A stretch of 64,000 bases of DNA from Mesorhizobium sp. WSM2240 (GTDB lineage: Bacteria; Pseudomonadota; Alphaproteobacteria; Rhizobiales; Rhizobiaceae), in the NCBI RefSeq assembly GCF_040438645.1, contig NZ_CP159253.1, forward strand, positions 2,728,001 through 2,792,000, given 5' to 3'. Position numbers and translations under genes: made by a program. Positions 1-10,063 of this stretch are shown here, one piece after another (position 1 is the stretch's first letter; every line of letters starts with the position of its first letter). Under the pieces are notes generated by a model. That model was not told the DNA's origin, ran no database searches, and was given only the letters and a program-made list of their open reading frames with translations.

Positions 1-100
1 CGCCTTCATCGTCCTGGGTCTTCAGGCTGAACGGCAGCGTGGCGAACAGAACCAGCCACCAGATAATGAAATAAATGGCGGCAACAGAAATCCAGCTCAT
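1..100 (-). CDS. DUF1467 family membrane protein (N-terminal part, cut by window edge)
   Basis: Only the first 33 codons lie in the window; the gene runs off its left end. The start MSWISVAAIYFIIWW is a hydrophobic segment that looks like the first transmembrane helix, followed by LPFSLKTQDDEG. This matches the small DUF1467 inner-membrane proteins found behind mce in rhizobia; their function is unknown. Its ATG overlaps the mce stop codon in an ATGA, so it is probably translationally coupled to mce and belongs to the same transcript. The family call rests on the short N-terminus plus gene order. Confidence 0.75.
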   Translation of the reverse strand, partial: MSWISVAAIYFIIWWLVLFATLPFSLKTQDDEG

Positions 101-501
101 GCTTCTTCCAGTTCCACCAGCGTGCCGAGGAAATCCTTCGGGTGCAGGAACAACACAGGCTTGCCATGCGCACCGATCCTGGGATTGCCGTCGCCGAGCA
201 CCCGCGCGCCGGCCGCTTTCAACCGATCCCGGGCAGCGTTTATATCGTCGACCTCATAGCAGATGTGATGCATGCCGCCGGCCGGGTTCTTTTCCAGAAA
301 GGCTGCGATGGGCGAATTTTCGCCCAGCGGCTCGAGCAACTCGACCTTGGTGTTGCCGGTATCGATGAACACCACCGTCACACCGTGCTCGGGCAGCGCC
401 TGAGGCTTGGTAAGCTTGGCGTCCAGCGTGTCGCGATAGACAGCGCTTGCCGCGGCAAGGTCCGGCACGGCGATGGCGACATGGTTCAGGCGGCCGAGCA
501 T
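97..501 (-). CDS. mce: methylmalonyl-CoA epimerase
   Basis: A 134-residue single-domain VOC-fold protein. It interconverts (R)- and (S)-methylmalonyl-CoA so that the B12-dependent methylmalonyl-CoA mutase can use it, in propionate and branched-chain breakdown. Visible marks are the N-terminal LNHVAIAVPDL, the central MHHICYEVDDI and a final LVELEEA, all typical metal-ligand regions of the family. I start it at the ATG at 501 because GGAG lies just upstream and the protein begins directly at the fold; an open extension to 582 would translate the neighbouring inverted repeat. It follows rnj on the same strand and overlaps the DUF1467 start by 4 bases. The B12 link fits the cobalamin cluster later in the window, though the two are not in one operon. 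Confidence 0.93.
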   Translation of the reverse strand: MLGRLNHVAIAVPDLAAASAVYRDTLDAKLTKPQALPEHGVTVVFIDTGNTKVELLEPLGENSPIAAFLEKNPAGGMHHICYEVDDINAARDRLKAAGARVLGDGNPRIGAHGKPVLFLHPKDFLGTLVELEEA

Positions 502-537
502 GAGAACTCCGTGTAAACGCTGCGCAAACTGTGACCA

Positions 538-654
538 GGCAGTAGGCAATGGGCAGTAGGCAGTAGCTAATAGAGAAAGCAAGATCCGAGGGGGAAGCAG
601 AGACTGTTCTACGATCCGATCTTCCCTACTGCCTACTGGCTATTCCCTACTGCC
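538..654. repeat. long imperfect inverted repeat between rnj and mce
   Basis: Arms of 29 bases lie at 538-566 and 626-654. Each is built from tandem GGCAGTAGG-like units, and the arms are complementary at 26 of 29 positions, around a 59-base centre. A transcript through it could form a strong hairpin. It fills almost the whole gap between the rnj stop (659) and the mce start. It resembles dispersed intergenic repeats rather than a terminator, since no T-run follows. Within-window copies were not found. Confidence 0.8.
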
Positions 655-658
655 TAAA

Positions 659-2332
659 TCATCTCGTCACGAATACCGTCACCAGCGGCTTCTTGCCCCA
701 CGCTTCATTGGCGGCCGAGCGCACCGCGCGGCGCACCGATTCCTGCACCAGGTCGAGGTCTTTTCGCCGCTGGCGCGGTATGGAGTCCACCGCGCCGATC
801 GCCGCATCCAGCATAATCTCCTCGAGATCCTCGCCGCCGCGATCGGCAAGCGCGACGCCGATGGCGACCAGATCCGGGTCGCCTGCAAGCTCATACCGCT
901 CGTCGAGCACGACATTGACCGCCACATGACCGGCGAAGGAGAGCTTGCGTCGGTCGCGAATGCCCATCGCCTCGTCGTCGCCGATCAGCTTGCCGTCCTT
1001 GTAGACGCGGCCGAACGGCACCTGGTCGATGATCTCGGCGGCGCCCGGCGCCAGCCGCAACATGTCGCCATTGCGCGCCTGCGCGACTTCCGGAACGCCG
1101 GCAGCACTCGCCAGCGCGCCATGGGCGACGAGATGAGCCGCCTCGCCATGCACCGGCACGGCGATCCTTGGCCGCGTCCATTCGTACATCTTGCGCAATT
1201 CGTTGCGGCGGGGATGGCCCGACACGTGGACCAGCGCCTCGTTATCCTCGATGATCCTGACGCCCTGTTCGATGAGCTGGTTCTTGATCTCGAGGATGGC
1301 CTTCTCGTTGCCCGGGATGGTGCGCGATGAAAAGACGACGATGTCGCCAGGCGACAGCGCAACCGTTTTCATCTCGTCACGCGCCAGCTTGGCAAGCGCG
1401 GCGCGCGCCTCGCCCTGGCTGCCGGTGCAGATGATGACGAGGTTTTCGCGCGGAATGAAGCCGTAATCCTCTTCAGAGATGAATTCCGGCAGCCCTTCCA
1501 TGTAGCCGAGTTCGCTGGCGACATCGATCATGCGCTTCAGCGAACGCCCGAGCACCAGAACCTGCCGGCCGGTATCGCGGGCGGCCTCGGCGATTGAGCG
1601 GACGCGGCCGACATTGGACGAGAAGGTGGTGACCGCGACGCGGCCCGGCGCCTTTTCGATCACGCCCCGCAGCCCCTGCCCCACCGCCTGCTCCGACGGT
1701 GACTCGCCCTCTCGCATGGCGTTGGTGGAATCGCAGACCAGCGCCAGCACGCCTTTTTCGCCGTGCGCACGGAACCGCGCCTCGTCGGTCATCGGGCCGA
1801 TCTCCGGCGCGGGATCTAGTTTCCAGTCGCCCGTATGGATCACCGTGCCGAGCGGCGAGGTGATGGCGAGCGACACCGGCTCGGGTATCGAATGGCTTAC
1901 CGGTATCGCCTCGATGCTGAACGGCCCGACGGTAAAGGTTTCGCCGGCCCTGTAGATCGTCACCGGCACTTTTGGCGCGCCGCCATTGTCGCCCTGCCGC
2001 TTGGCTTCGAGCAGGCCGGCCGCGAACGGCGTCATCCAGACTGGCGCCTTCAGACGTGGCCAGAGCTCGAGCAGCGCGCCGTAATGGTCCTCATGCGCAT
2101 GGGTGATGACGATGCCGCGCAGGTTGTTGACCTCTGCTTCGATGAAGCGCGTGTCGGGCAGCACCAGATCGACGCCCGGCAGGTCGGGGCCGGGAAAGGT
2201 CACGCCGACATCGACCACGATCCACTCGCGGTTCAAGGCTGGGCCATAGCCGTAGAGAGCGAAGTTCATCCCGATCTCGCCGACGCCGCCAAGCGGTACG
2301 AAGACGAGTTCAGCGTTATCGGATCTTGCCAT
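659..2332 (-). CDS. rnj: ribonuclease J (metallo-beta-lactamase/beta-CASP exo/endoribonuclease)
   Basis: A 557-residue RNase J, the 5'-3' exo- and endoribonuclease that matures rRNA and degrades mRNA in alphaproteobacteria. The metallo-beta-lactamase metal motif HAHEDH is at residues 78-83. The beta-CASP region includes SSRTIPGNE, and the distal PVHGEAAHL supplies further conserved histidine. Length and motifs are normal for the family. The ATG at 2332 is chosen because the N-terminus then begins with the family-typical LVFVPLGGVGEIGMN about ten residues in; a longer frame to 2383 would run into the palindrome at 2384-2461. It lies downstream of birA and upstream of mce on the same strand. 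Confidence 0.95.
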   Translation of the reverse strand: MARSDNAELVFVPLGGVGEIGMNFALYGYGPALNREWIVVDVGVTFPGPDLPGVDLVLPDTRFIEAEVNNLRGIVITHAHEDHYGALLELWPRLKAPVWMTPFAAGLLEAKRQGDNGGAPKVPVTIYRAGETFTVGPFSIEAIPVSHSIPEPVSLAITSPLGTVIHTGDWKLDPAPEIGPMTDEARFRAHGEKGVLALVCDSTNAMREGESPSEQAVGQGLRGVIEKAPGRVAVTTFSSNVGRVRSIAEAARDTGRQVLVLGRSLKRMIDVASELGYMEGLPEFISEEDYGFIPRENLVIICTGSQGEARAALAKLARDEMKTVALSPGDIVVFSSRTIPGNEKAILEIKNQLIEQGVRIIEDNEALVHVSGHPRRNELRKMYEWTRPRIAVPVHGEAAHLVAHGALASAAGVPEVAQARNGDMLRLAPGAAEIIDQVPFGRVYKDGKLIGDDEAMGIRDRRKLSFAGHVAVNVVLDERYELAGDPDLVAIGVALADRGGEDLEEIMLDAAIGAVDSIPRQRRKDLDLVQESVRRAVRSAANEAWGKKPLVTVFVTR

Positions 2333-2383
2333 GTCTTTTCTTCTTTCTCTCGTACCGCGACCTCGTTCGCAGCCAGGCAGCAC

Positions 2384-2461
2384 GGGGACGGTTTACTTTC
2401 TTTCCGCAGAATGGCTGAAGCTCTTCAATGCCGGCACGAGCGGAAAAAAGTAAACTGTCCC
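2384..2461. repeat. palindromic repeat, copy A (GGGACAGTTTACTTT type)
   Basis: An inverted repeat with arms 2384-2407 and about 2440-2461: GGGGACGGTTTACTTTC on the left is mirrored by GTAAACTGTCCC on the right, both adjoining TTTCCGC/GCGGAAA. The centre is about 32 bases and unrelated to that of the second copy at 36147-36225. It occupies the gap between the birA stop and the rnj start. Similar palindromes in other bacteria are, as I remember, associated with REP/RAYT-type (transposase_17) elements; no such transposase is in this window. Confidence 0.85.
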
Positions 2462-2472
2462 TGTGTGTTACT

Positions 2473-3300
2473 TCAAGCAGCGCCGGCGGAGGCGACTGCG
2501 CCGAAATGCACGTCACCCGCGGCTATTTTCAACATCTCACCGCGATCGTCGCGGATCACGAAGCGGCAATCCTCGTCGATCGTCTCGAACACGCCGCGCA
2601 CGACATTGCCGTCTACGCGCACGGCGACCTGGCTGCCGAGCCCCGCCGCACAGGAAAGCCAGCGCCGGCGGATCTCAGTGAGCCCCCTGCCCTCGTTCCA
2701 GAGCCGCGCATTTTCGCTCCAGGCGTCCGACAGCGGGAGGAACAGCGTTTCGGCGTTGCATGTCGCGCCAAGCGCCTTCAACGAGGTCGCCGGATATGGC
2801 ACGTCCTCGGGATAGGCGACGACATTGACGCCGATGCCAACCGCGATGGCGCAGCGGTCCTGCCCGAGCATCGAGGATTCCAGAAGAATGCCCGCGAGCT
2901 TGGCGCCTTCGGCGAGCACGTCATTCGGCCATTTCAGCTCGAAGCGGTTGCGGCCGGCACTGCCGCCGCCGTCCGGCGCAATCGCAAACCGGCCGTTCGG
3001 AACCACGGCGTTGAGCGCGTCGGCTAGCGCCAGTCCGGCGACGAAGCCGAGCGTGGCGGCGATGCGAAGATCGCCACCGGTGATGAGGAGCAGCGTCGCC
3101 GCGAGATTGCCGGGCGGCGTCGCCCAGGTCCGGCCGCGTCGGCCGCGGCCGCTTTCCTGCTGCTTCGAAACGATCCAGAGCCGGCCGGGATCGCCCTCAC
3201 GCGCGCGCTCCAGCGCCATGGCGTTGGTCGAGCCGACCTTGTCGTGGGCTTCGAGCCGGAAGCCTTCTGAAACGCAGGTCGGCGCGAGTACGAATCCCAT
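2473..3300 (-). CDS. birA: biotin--[acetyl-CoA-carboxylase] ligase
   Basis: A 275-residue biotin protein ligase, which joins biotin via biotinyl-AMP to carrier domains such as AccB and the propionyl-CoA and pyruvate carboxylases. The biotin/ATP-binding loop GRGRRGR is at residues 51-57, after the substrate region STNAMA (24-29); FELKWPNDVL is the conserved catalytic-core segment. There is no N-terminal helix-turn-helix, so this is a single-function (group I) ligase, not a repressor. The start codon directly abuts the nuoN stop with no gap, so it is expressed as the tail of the nuo transcript, the usual arrangement in rhizobia. Confidence 0.94.
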   Translation of the reverse strand: MGFVLAPTCVSEGFRLEAHDKVGSTNAMALERAREGDPGRLWIVSKQQESGRGRRGRTWATPPGNLAATLLLITGGDLRIAATLGFVAGLALADALNAVVPNGRFAIAPDGGGSAGRNRFELKWPNDVLAEGAKLAGILLESSMLGQDRCAIAVGIGVNVVAYPEDVPYPATSLKALGATCNAETLFLPLSDAWSENARLWNEGRGLTEIRRRWLSCAAGLGSQVAVRVDGNVVRGVFETIDEDCRFVIRDDRGEMLKIAAGDVHFGAVASAGAA

Positions 3301-4737
3301 CTAGAAAAACGTCTTGGCGGCGGCTTGCGCCACCCGCCCGATGGGCCCGCCGATAAGCACGTAGAACAGCACGAACGCCCCGGAAGCGCCGAGCACGAGC
3401 CGCAACTCGCCTGCCATCGGCATGAAGCCGCCGACCGGTTCGTCGAACCACATGATCTTGATGATGCGCAGATAATAGTAGGCGCCGACCACGGAGGCGA
3501 GCACGCCGATGATCGCCAGCGCATAGAGCCCGGCGTCGATGGCCGCCAGGAAAACGTACCATTTGGCCCAGAAGCCGGCGAGCGGCGGAATGCCGGCCAA
3601 GGAGAACATCAGGATGGTCAGGATCGTCGCCATCATCGGGTTGGTCGCGGACAGGCCGGCAAGATCGCCGATCTGCTCGACATTGCCGTCCTTGCGCCGC
3701 ATGGCGAGGATGAAGGCGAAGGTGCCTAGCGTCATCACCAGGTAGATCGCCATATAGATGATGACGCCCCGCACGCCGGTCTCGGAATTGGCAGCGAGCC
3801 CGACAAGCGCGAAGCCGACATTGCCGATCGAGGAATAGGCCATCAGGCGCTTGATGTTGGTCTGGCCGATCGCCGCGAAGGATCCGAGCGCCATCGAGGC
3901 GATGGCGATGAAGACGACGATCTGCTGCCAGTCGGCCGCTATCGGCTCAAACGCGCCGACGGTCACGCGCACCATCAGCGCCATGGCTGCCATTTTCGGC
4001 GCGGCCGCGAAGAACGCGGTGACCGGTGTCGGCGCACCTTCGTAAACGTCTGGCGTCCACATATGGAACGGCACGGCCGAGATCTTGAAGGCCAGGCCGG
4101 CCATAACGAATACCAGGCCGAACACCAGGCCGAGCTGGCGCTCGCCGCCGGCCAAGGCCGCGGCGATGGCGTCGAAATCGGTGTTGCCGGTGTAGCCGTA
4201 AACCAGCGAGATGCCGTAGAGCATCATGCCCGACGACAGCGCGCCGAGAACGAAATATTTGAGGCCGGCCTCGGTCGAACGCAGGCTGTCGCGATTGATG
4301 GCGGCCACGACATAGAGCGCCAGCGACTGCAGTTCGAAGCCGAGATAGAGCGCAATCATATCGTTGGCGGAGATCATCAGCATCATGCCGAGCGTCGCCA
4401 GCATGATCAGCACCGGATATTCGAACTTGTCGAACTTTTCCGCCTTCGCGAAGCCGACCGACATGATCAGTGTCACCACAGAGCCTGTCAGCGTCAGGAA
4501 CTTCATAAAGTGGGCGAACGGATCGCTGACGAACGAGTTGCCGAACGCCTTGCCCTCGCCGCCGAACAGCAGCATCCAGGCGCCTGCGCCGATCAGAATC
4601 GCGACAGCGAGACCCGTCACCGTCGCATTGGCGCGCGGTCCCGAATAAACCCCGACCATCAGCAGCGCCAGAGCGCCGACCGCAATGATCAGTTCAGGCG
4701 TGGCCAGCGTCAGGCTCGAATAAAGTTCCGGCGTCAT
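3301..4737 (-). CDS. nuoN: NADH-quinone oxidoreductase subunit N
   Basis: A 478-residue polytopic membrane protein of the antiporter-like (Mrp/proton_antipo) family, one of three proton-pumping subunits in the complex I membrane arm. It shows about 14 hydrophobic segments. Landmarks are the conserved glutamate stretch [13 protein letters not shown], the helix-breaking lysine region with [26 protein letters not shown], and [15 protein letters not shown] near the C-terminus. Length is normal. It starts 13 bases after the nuoM stop and is the last nuo gene. Confidence 0.97.
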   Translation of the reverse strand: MTPELYSSLTLATPELIIAVGALALLMVGVYSGPRANATVTGLAVAILIGAGAWMLLFGGEGKAFGNSFVSDPFAHFMKFLTLTGSVVTLIMSVGFAKAEKFDKFEYPVLIMLATLGMMLMISANDMIALYLGFELQSLALYVVAAINRDSLRSTEAGLKYFVLGALSSGMMLYGISLVYGYTGNTDFDAIAAALAGGERQLGLVFGLVFVMAGLAFKISAVPFHMWTPDVYEGAPTPVTAFFAAAPKMAAMALMVRVTVGAFEPIAADWQQIVVFIAIASMALGSFAAIGQTNIKRLMAYSSIGNVGFALVGLAANSETGVRGVIIYMAIYLVMTLGTFAFILAMRRKDGNVEQIGDLAGLSATNPMMATILTILMFSLAGIPPLAGFWAKWYVFLAAIDAGLYALAIIGVLASVVGAYYYLRIIKIMWFDEPVGGFMPMAGELRLVLGASGAFVLFYVLIGGPIGRVAQAAAKTFF

Positions 4738-4750
4738 AAGCCCGCCCCTG

Positions 4751-6295
4751 TCAATGCGCTGCGGCCGGCGCGGCCGCTGCCGGCTGCACGATGGCAGGCT
4801 GCGGCTGCGGTACCGCGTCGAGCGATACTGTAACGTTGTTCACGAGGGCCTGAACCGAGGCTGCCGTCGCGTCGAATATGGGCGCCGGATAGACGCCGAA
4901 GAAGATGACGAGCACGACCAGCGGATAGATCACCACCTTCTCGCGCGTCGACAGGTCGAGCAGGCCCTTCAGGCTCTCCTTCGACAGCACGCCGAAGATC
5001 ACCTTGCGGTAGAGCCACAGCGCATAGGCCGCCGAAAGAATGACGCCGGTGGCGGCGAACAGCGCCACCCAGGTGTTGACCCTGAACACGCCGAGCAGCG
5101 TCAGGAACTCGCCCACGAAACCGCTCGTGCCGGGCAGGCCGACATTGGCCATGGTGAAGATCATGAACACCACGGCGTATTTCGGCATGTTGTTGACCAG
5201 CCCGCCATAGGCGGCGATCTCGCGGGTGTGCATACGGTCGTAGATGACGCCGACGCAGAGGAACAGCGCGCCCGACACAAGGCCGTGCGACAGCATCTGG
5301 AAGATAGAGCCCTGGATGCCTTCCTGGTTCATCGCGAAGATGCCCATGGTCACAAAGCCCATGTGAGCCACCGACGAATAGGCGATCAGCTTCTTCATGT
5401 CCTCCTGCATCAGCGCCACCAGCGAGGTGTAGATGATCGCCACAACCGAAAGCGCGAAGACCAGCGGCTGGAAGAAGAGCGAGGCATCCGGAAACATCGG
5501 CAGCGAGAAGCGCAGGAAGCCGTAGCCGCCCATCTTCAGCAGGATGCCGGCCAGGATGACCGAGCCTGCGGTCGGCGCCTCGACATGCGCGTCCGGCAGC
5601 CAGGTGTGCACCGGCCACATCGGCATCTTTACGGCGAAGGACGCGAAGAAGGCGAGCCACAGCCATATCTGAATGCCGGCCGGGAAATCATGCCCGAGCA
5701 GCGTCGGGATGTCGGTCGTGCCGGCCTGGAAGAACATCGCCATGATGGCAAGCAGCATCAGCACCGAGCCGAGCAGCGTGTAGAGGAAGAACTTGAACGA
5801 GGCATAAACGCGCCGCTTGCCGCCCCACACGCCGATGATGATGAACATCGGGATCAGGCCGGCCTCGAAGAACACGTAGAACAGCACGATGTCGAGCGCC
5901 GTGAACACGCCGATCATCAGCGTTTCCAGGATCAGGAATGCGATCATGTATTCCTTGATCCGATGCTCGATCGAGTTCCAGCTCGCCAATATGCAGAGCG
6001 GCATCAGGAAGGTGGTCAGGATCACGAACAGCATCGAAATGCCGTCGACGCCCATGTGGTAGGAAATGCCACTGTCCAGCCATTCGGTCTTTTCGACCAT
6101 CTGGAAGCCGGTATCAGAATAATCGAAGCCGGCCCAGATGAACAGCGACAGCACGAAGGTGAACACCGTCGTCAGCAGCGCGACATTGCGGATGTTGCGG
6201 CGCGCGCTGTCGCCTTCGTCCCGGATCAGCAGGATCAGGAAGGCGCCGACCAGCGGCAGGAAGGTGACCGTGGAAAGGATAGGCCAGTCGGTCAT
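4751..6295 (-). CDS. nuoM: NADH-quinone oxidoreductase subunit M
   Basis: A 514-residue antiporter-like membrane subunit of complex I. Conserved landmarks are [13 protein letters not shown] (pumping glutamate), [22 protein letters not shown] (lysine helix and broken-helix motif) and [11 protein letters not shown]. The C-terminal tail is Ala/Pro-rich ([19 protein letters not shown]), an ordinary low-complexity end. It starts 3 bases after the nuoL stop. A long open frame on the opposite strand here is a high-GC shadow. Confidence 0.97.
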   Translation of the reverse strand: MTDWPILSTVTFLPLVGAFLILLIRDEGDSARRNIRNVALLTTVFTFVLSLFIWAGFDYSDTGFQMVEKTEWLDSGISYHMGVDGISMLFVILTTFLMPLCILASWNSIEHRIKEYMIAFLILETLMIGVFTALDIVLFYVFFEAGLIPMFIIIGVWGGKRRVYASFKFFLYTLLGSVLMLLAIMAMFFQAGTTDIPTLLGHDFPAGIQIWLWLAFFASFAVKMPMWPVHTWLPDAHVEAPTAGSVILAGILLKMGGYGFLRFSLPMFPDASLFFQPLVFALSVVAIIYTSLVALMQEDMKKLIAYSSVAHMGFVTMGIFAMNQEGIQGSIFQMLSHGLVSGALFLCVGVIYDRMHTREIAAYGGLVNNMPKYAVVFMIFTMANVGLPGTSGFVGEFLTLLGVFRVNTWVALFAATGVILSAAYALWLYRKVIFGVLSKESLKGLLDLSTREKVVIYPLVVLVIFFGVYPAPIFDATAASVQALVNNVTVSLDAVPQPQPAIVQPAAAAPAAAH

Positions 6296-6298
6296 GGT

Positions 6299-8302
6299 CT
6301 AAAACGAGCTCCCGAGCATCATCCAGGTGACGAGGGCTGCGACGCCGATCAGCATGACGAATGCGTAGTGATAGAGATATCCGGTCTGTAGCCTGACGAC
6401 GCTGCGCGTCACGTCGATGACGCGAGCCGAGATGCCGTCCGGGCCGAAGCCGTCGATGATGGTCCCGTCGCCTGTCTTCCACAGGAAGCGGCCGAGGCGC
6501 TTTGCCGGGTTCACCAACAGGAAGTCGTAAAGTTCGTCGAAATACCACTTGTTGAGCAGGAAGGCGTAGAGACCGCGGTGCCGGCCAGCCAGCTCCCGCG
6601 GCATTTCCGGCGAGCGGATATAGAACTGGTACGCCAGCCCAAAGCCGATCAGCATAGCCACGAACGGCGCGAGCTTCACCCAGAGCGGCACTTCATGGAA
6701 ATCGTGCAGGATGTGGTTATCCGGCAGCATGAACAGAGCGCCTTTCCAGAACTGGTCGTAGCTCTCCTGGTGGCCGATGAACTGCTCGTGGAAGATGACG
6801 CCTGCAAACAGCGCACCGGCGGCCAGCAGGAAAAGCGGCACCAGCATCACCGGCGGCGATTCATGCACATGGTGCATCACGTCTGCGGTAGCCTTGGGCC
6901 TGCCGTGGAAGGTCATGAAGATCAGCCGCCAGGAATAGAAGCTGGTCATGACGGCGGCAACCACCAGCGCGATGAAGGCGAAGCCGGCCATGGCGTTGTG
7001 GCCGGCGAAGGCGCCTTCGATGATGGCGTCCTTCGAGAAGAAACCGGCCGTACCGATGAGGGTCGCGGGAATGCCGACGCCGGTCAGCGCGAGCGTGCCG
7101 ATCACCATCATCCAGTAGGTGGTCGGGATCAGCGTGCGCAGCCCGCCCATCTTGCGCATGTCCTGCTCGTCGGAGACCGCATGGATGACGGAGCCCGAGC
7201 CCAGGAACAGCAGCGCCTTGAAGAAGGCGTGCGTGAACAGGTGGAAGATCGCCGCCGAGTAGAAGCCGAGGCCGAGCGCCACGAACATGTAGCCGAGCTG
7301 TGAGCAGGTCGAATAGGCGATGACGCGCTTGATGTCGTTCTGAACCAGGCCGACGGTCGCGGCGAAGAAGGCGGTGAACGCACCGACGAAGGTGACGACG
7401 GTCAGCGCCGTGTGCGACAGCTCAAAGATAGGCGACAGCCGCGCCAGCATGAACACGCCGGCCGTGACCATGGTTGCCGCATGGATGAGCGCCGACACCG
7501 GCGTCGGGCCTTCCATGGCGTCCGGCAGCCAGGTGTGCAGCGGCACTTGTGCCGACTTGCCCATGGCGCCCATGAAGAGCAGCAGGCAGACGACCGTCAG
7601 CGCGCTTTGCATGTCGAGCGCATAGCCGAGGAAATTCAGCACGGCGCCGCCCTGCGCGCCTGCTTCCGCGCCGTGTCCGGCCGAAGCCAGCGATGCGGCG
7701 TTGGCGAAGATCGTGTCGAAATTGACCGAGCCGAACAGCACGAACACGCCGAAAATGCCGAGAACGAAGCCGAAGTCGCCCACGCGGTTGACCACGAAGG
7801 CCTTGATCGCCGCGGCGTTTGCCGACGGCTTTTTGTACCAGAAGCCGATCAACAGGTAGGAGGCTAGGCCGACCCCCTCCCAGCCGAAGAACATCTGCAC
7901 GAGGTTGTCTGCCGTCACCAGCATCAGCATGGCGAAGGTGAACAGCGAGAGATAGGCGAAGAAGCGCGGCCGGTGCGGATCGTGGTGCATGTAGCCGATC
8001 GAGTAGATGTGCACCAGGGCCGACACCGTGTTGACGACGACAAGCATCACCACCGTCAGCGTGTCGATCCGCAGTGCCCAGTCGGCTTGCAGGCTGCCGG
8101 ACTCGATGAAGCGCAGCACCGGAACGGTGAAGGCTTCCGTGTCGCCGAAGCCGACCGCGAAGAATGCGACCCAGGACAGGACGGCCGAAATCACCAGGAA
8201 GCCGGAGGTGATGTATTCCGATGCTTTCGCGCCGAGCGACGTGCCGAACAGGCCGACAACCAGGAAGCCGAGCAGCGGTAGGAAGACGATGGCTTGGTAC
8301 AT
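6299..8302 (-). CDS. nuoL: NADH-quinone oxidoreductase subunit L
   Basis: A 667-residue antiporter-like subunit at the distal end of the complex I membrane arm, including the long C-terminal amphipathic helix that lies along it. Motifs are [19 protein letters not shown] with the conserved glutamate, [24 protein letters not shown] with the pumping lysine and broken helix, and [11 protein letters not shown]. Length is at the upper end of the usual 610-670. It starts 10 bases downstream of the nuoK stop. Confidence 0.97.
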   Translation of the reverse strand: MYQAIVFLPLLGFLVVGLFGTSLGAKASEYITSGFLVISAVLSWVAFFAVGFGDTEAFTVPVLRFIESGSLQADWALRIDTLTVVMLVVVNTVSALVHIYSIGYMHHDPHRPRFFAYLSLFTFAMLMLVTADNLVQMFFGWEGVGLASYLLIGFWYKKPSANAAAIKAFVVNRVGDFGFVLGIFGVFVLFGSVNFDTIFANAASLASAGHGAEAGAQGGAVLNFLGYALDMQSALTVVCLLLFMGAMGKSAQVPLHTWLPDAMEGPTPVSALIHAATMVTAGVFMLARLSPIFELSHTALTVVTFVGAFTAFFAATVGLVQNDIKRVIAYSTCSQLGYMFVALGLGFYSAAIFHLFTHAFFKALLFLGSGSVIHAVSDEQDMRKMGGLRTLIPTTYWMMVIGTLALTGVGIPATLIGTAGFFSKDAIIEGAFAGHNAMAGFAFIALVVAAVMTSFYSWRLIFMTFHGRPKATADVMHHVHESPPVMLVPLFLLAAGALFAGVIFHEQFIGHQESYDQFWKGALFMLPDNHILHDFHEVPLWVKLAPFVAMLIGFGLAYQFYIRSPEMPRELAGRHRGLYAFLLNKWYFDELYDFLLVNPAKRLGRFLWKTGDGTIIDGFGPDGISARVIDVTRSVVRLQTGYLYHYAFVMLIGVAALVTWMMLGSSF

Positions 8303-8312
8303 GGTCTTACCG

Positions 8313-8621
8313 TCAACCCTTCATCATGTTCACGTCTTCGACCGCGATCGAGCCGCGGTTGCGGAAGAACACCACCAGTATGGCGAGGCCGATCGCCGCT
8401 TCGGCGGCCGCGACCGTCAGCACGAACAGCGCGAAGACCTGGCCGACCAGATCGCCGAGGGCGGCGGAAAACGCCACGAAATTGATGTTCACCGCCAGGA
8501 GGATCAGCTCGATCGACATCAGGATAACGATGACGTTCTTGCGGTTCAGGAAGATGCCGAACACGCCGAGCGTGAACAGGATCGCCGAAACGGTGAGAAA
8601 ATGCGCGATGCCTATTTCCAT
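8313..8621 (-). CDS. nuoK: NADH-quinone oxidoreductase subunit K
   Basis: A 102-residue three-helix membrane subunit of complex I (ND4L homologue). The second helix carries the buried carboxylate in [15 protein letters not shown] and the third helix has [15 protein letters not shown], both characteristic. Full length. It begins 2 bases after the nuoJ stop, typical of tight coupling in this operon. Confidence 0.97.
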   Translation of the reverse strand: MEIGIAHFLTVSAILFTLGVFGIFLNRKNVIVILMSIELILLAVNINFVAFSAALGDLVGQVFALFVLTVAAAEAAIGLAILVVFFRNRGSIAVEDVNMMKG

Positions 8622-8623
8622 CG

Positions 8624-9244
8624 TCAGATGCCCTTGCCCGTCTCGACTTTCTTGATTTCGATCGCGGTCGCCGGCGTCCGCGCCACCTGCGCGGTCACGT
8701 CCTGCCGCTTGACGCCTTCCCGGTGCCTGAGCGTCAGCACGATCGCCCCGATCATCGCGACCAACAGGATCAGCCCGGCCACCTGGAAGAAGTAGATGTA
8801 GTCGGTATAGAGGATGTCGCCGAGCGCCGCCGTATTGTGCCGCGTCGCTATCTCGGGCGTCGGCATCGCCACGGTCGAGGCCAGTTGCGGCGCAAACGTG
8901 TAGCCGCCGAGCACGACCACCAGTTCGGCCGCCAGTATCAGCCCGACCATGGCGCCGATCGGCGCATATTGCAGCGCGCCCGACTTCAGTTCAGCGAAAT
9001 CGACGTCCAGCATCATGACGACGAACAGGAACAGGACCGCCACCGCGCCGACATAGACGACGAGCAGGATCATCGCCAGGAACTCGGCACCGGTCAAAAG
9101 GAACAGTCCGGCCGCGTTGAAGAATGTGAGGATCAGGTAGAGAACCGAGTGCACGGGATTGCGCGCGGAAATGACCATAAAGGCCGCCGCGACCGCGATG
9201 AAGGCGAAGAGGTAGAAAAATACCGCTTCAAGTCCAATCAGCAT
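8624..9244 (-). CDS. nuoJ: NADH-quinone oxidoreductase subunit J
   Basis: A 206-residue membrane subunit (ND6 homologue) with five predicted helices; [28 protein letters not shown] is split across the conserved pi-bulge helix region. I use the ATG at 9244, preceded by a G-rich site (GGGGGAAC), because it opens at [13 protein letters not shown] like relatives; an upstream frame to 9292 adds a non-conserved leader. About 130 bases separate it from nuoI, the largest gap in this part of the operon, and I see no gene in that gap. Confidence 0.96.
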   Translation of the reverse strand: MLIGLEAVFFYLFAFIAVAAAFMVISARNPVHSVLYLILTFFNAAGLFLLTGAEFLAMILLVVYVGAVAVLFLFVVMMLDVDFAELKSGALQYAPIGAMVGLILAAELVVVLGGYTFAPQLASTVAMPTPEIATRHNTAALGDILYTDYIYFFQVAGLILLVAMIGAIVLTLRHREGVKRQDVTAQVARTPATAIEIKKVETGKGI

Positions 9245-9377
9245 GGGTTCCCCCGGGGTTTCCGTATCGGACGGAGCACAAGCCGCGCCCATCCGTTTCC
9301 GGTTTTGCGCCCGCCTCCGGGCGGCAAATCCGCGTGTTCCTTAGACGAGCAATTCCGGCCCGTCCATCATTCAATCT

Positions 9378-9869
9378 TCACCTGTAGGGCGCATCCAGAG
9401 CGATGTTGCGCGCCAGCTCTCGCTCCCAGCGGTCGCCGTTGGCGAGCAGCTTTTCCTTGTCGTAGTAGAGCTCCTCGCGCGTCTCGGTCGAGAATTCGAA
9501 ATTCGGTCCTTCCACAATCGCGTCGACCGGACAGGCTTCCTGGCAGAAGCCGCAATAGATGCACTTCACCATATCGATGTCGTATCGGACCGTGCGGCGC
9601 GTTCCGTCATTGCGGCGCGGGCCGGCCTCGATGGTGATGGCCTGCGCCGGGCAGATCGCCTCGCACAATTTGCAGGCAATGCAGCGCTCCTCGCCGTTCG
9701 GATAGCGGCGCAGCGCGTGCTCGCCGCGAAAGCGCGGGCTGAGCGGGCCTTTCTCGAAGGGGTAGTTCAGCGTCGGCTTCGGCGCGAAGAACTGGCGCAT
9801 CGACAGGAAGAAGGCGCCGACGAACTCCTTGAGAAGCAACGATTTGGCGGCTTGTGCAAGTGCCGTCAT
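9378..9869 (-). CDS. nuoI: NADH-quinone oxidoreductase subunit I
   Basis: A 163-residue peripheral-arm subunit holding clusters N6a and N6b. Two 4Fe-4S motifs are clear: [12 protein letters not shown] and [12 protein letters not shown], each CxxCxxCxxxCP. The N-terminal amphipathic helix precedes them, and the sequence [16 protein letters not shown] is typical. Normal length. It starts 2 bases after the stop of the small membrane-protein frame at 9872-10063. Confidence 0.97.
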   Translation of the reverse strand: MTALAQAAKSLLLKEFVGAFFLSMRQFFAPKPTLNYPFEKGPLSPRFRGEHALRRYPNGEERCIACKLCEAICPAQAITIEAGPRRNDGTRRTVRYDIDMVKCIYCGFCQEACPVDAIVEGPNFEFSTETREELYYDKEKLLANGDRWERELARNIALDAPYR

Positions 9870-9871
9870 GA

Positions 9872-10063
9872 TCAGTCTCCGGTAAACAGCGGGGCTACGA
9901 AGTAGCCTATCACCGGCAGGAGCACGAACTGGCTCAGCCCGGTTATGTTGAGGACGCGCTTGGTCTCGGGCAAGTCGACGCGCGAGGCAAGCAGGCGCAG
10001 CGCGAAGAAATCCGCGACAGCCACAACCAGCCCGATCAGCGCGCCTATAAGCCCGGCCGACAT
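9872..10063 (-). CDS. small hypothetical membrane protein between nuoH and nuoI
   Basis: A 63-residue frame starting [20 protein letters not shown] and ending VAPLFTGD, with two hydrophobic stretches (about residues 4-22 and 44-60) separated by a charged loop with DLPETKR. Its ATG shares one base with the nuoH stop and its stop lies 2 bases before the nuoI start, so spacing alone makes it a likely translated member of the operon. I do not recognise a family. It could be an accessory or assembly subunit of alphaproteobacterial complex I, which is inference from position only. Confidence 0.75.
   Translation of the reverse strand: MSAGLIGALIGLVVAVADFFALRLLASRVDLPETKRVLNITGLSQFVLLPVIGYFVAPLFTGD

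Noticed and set aside
4754-6391. A 545-codon open frame on the plus strand opposite nuoM
   Set aside because: It mirrors nuoM codon structure at high GC, is rich in His/Arg/Glu/Asp as expected of a shadow frame, and has no domain. Similar long shadows lie opposite cobW (21481-22722), the aldolase gene (45554-47512) and cpdB (54337-56031).
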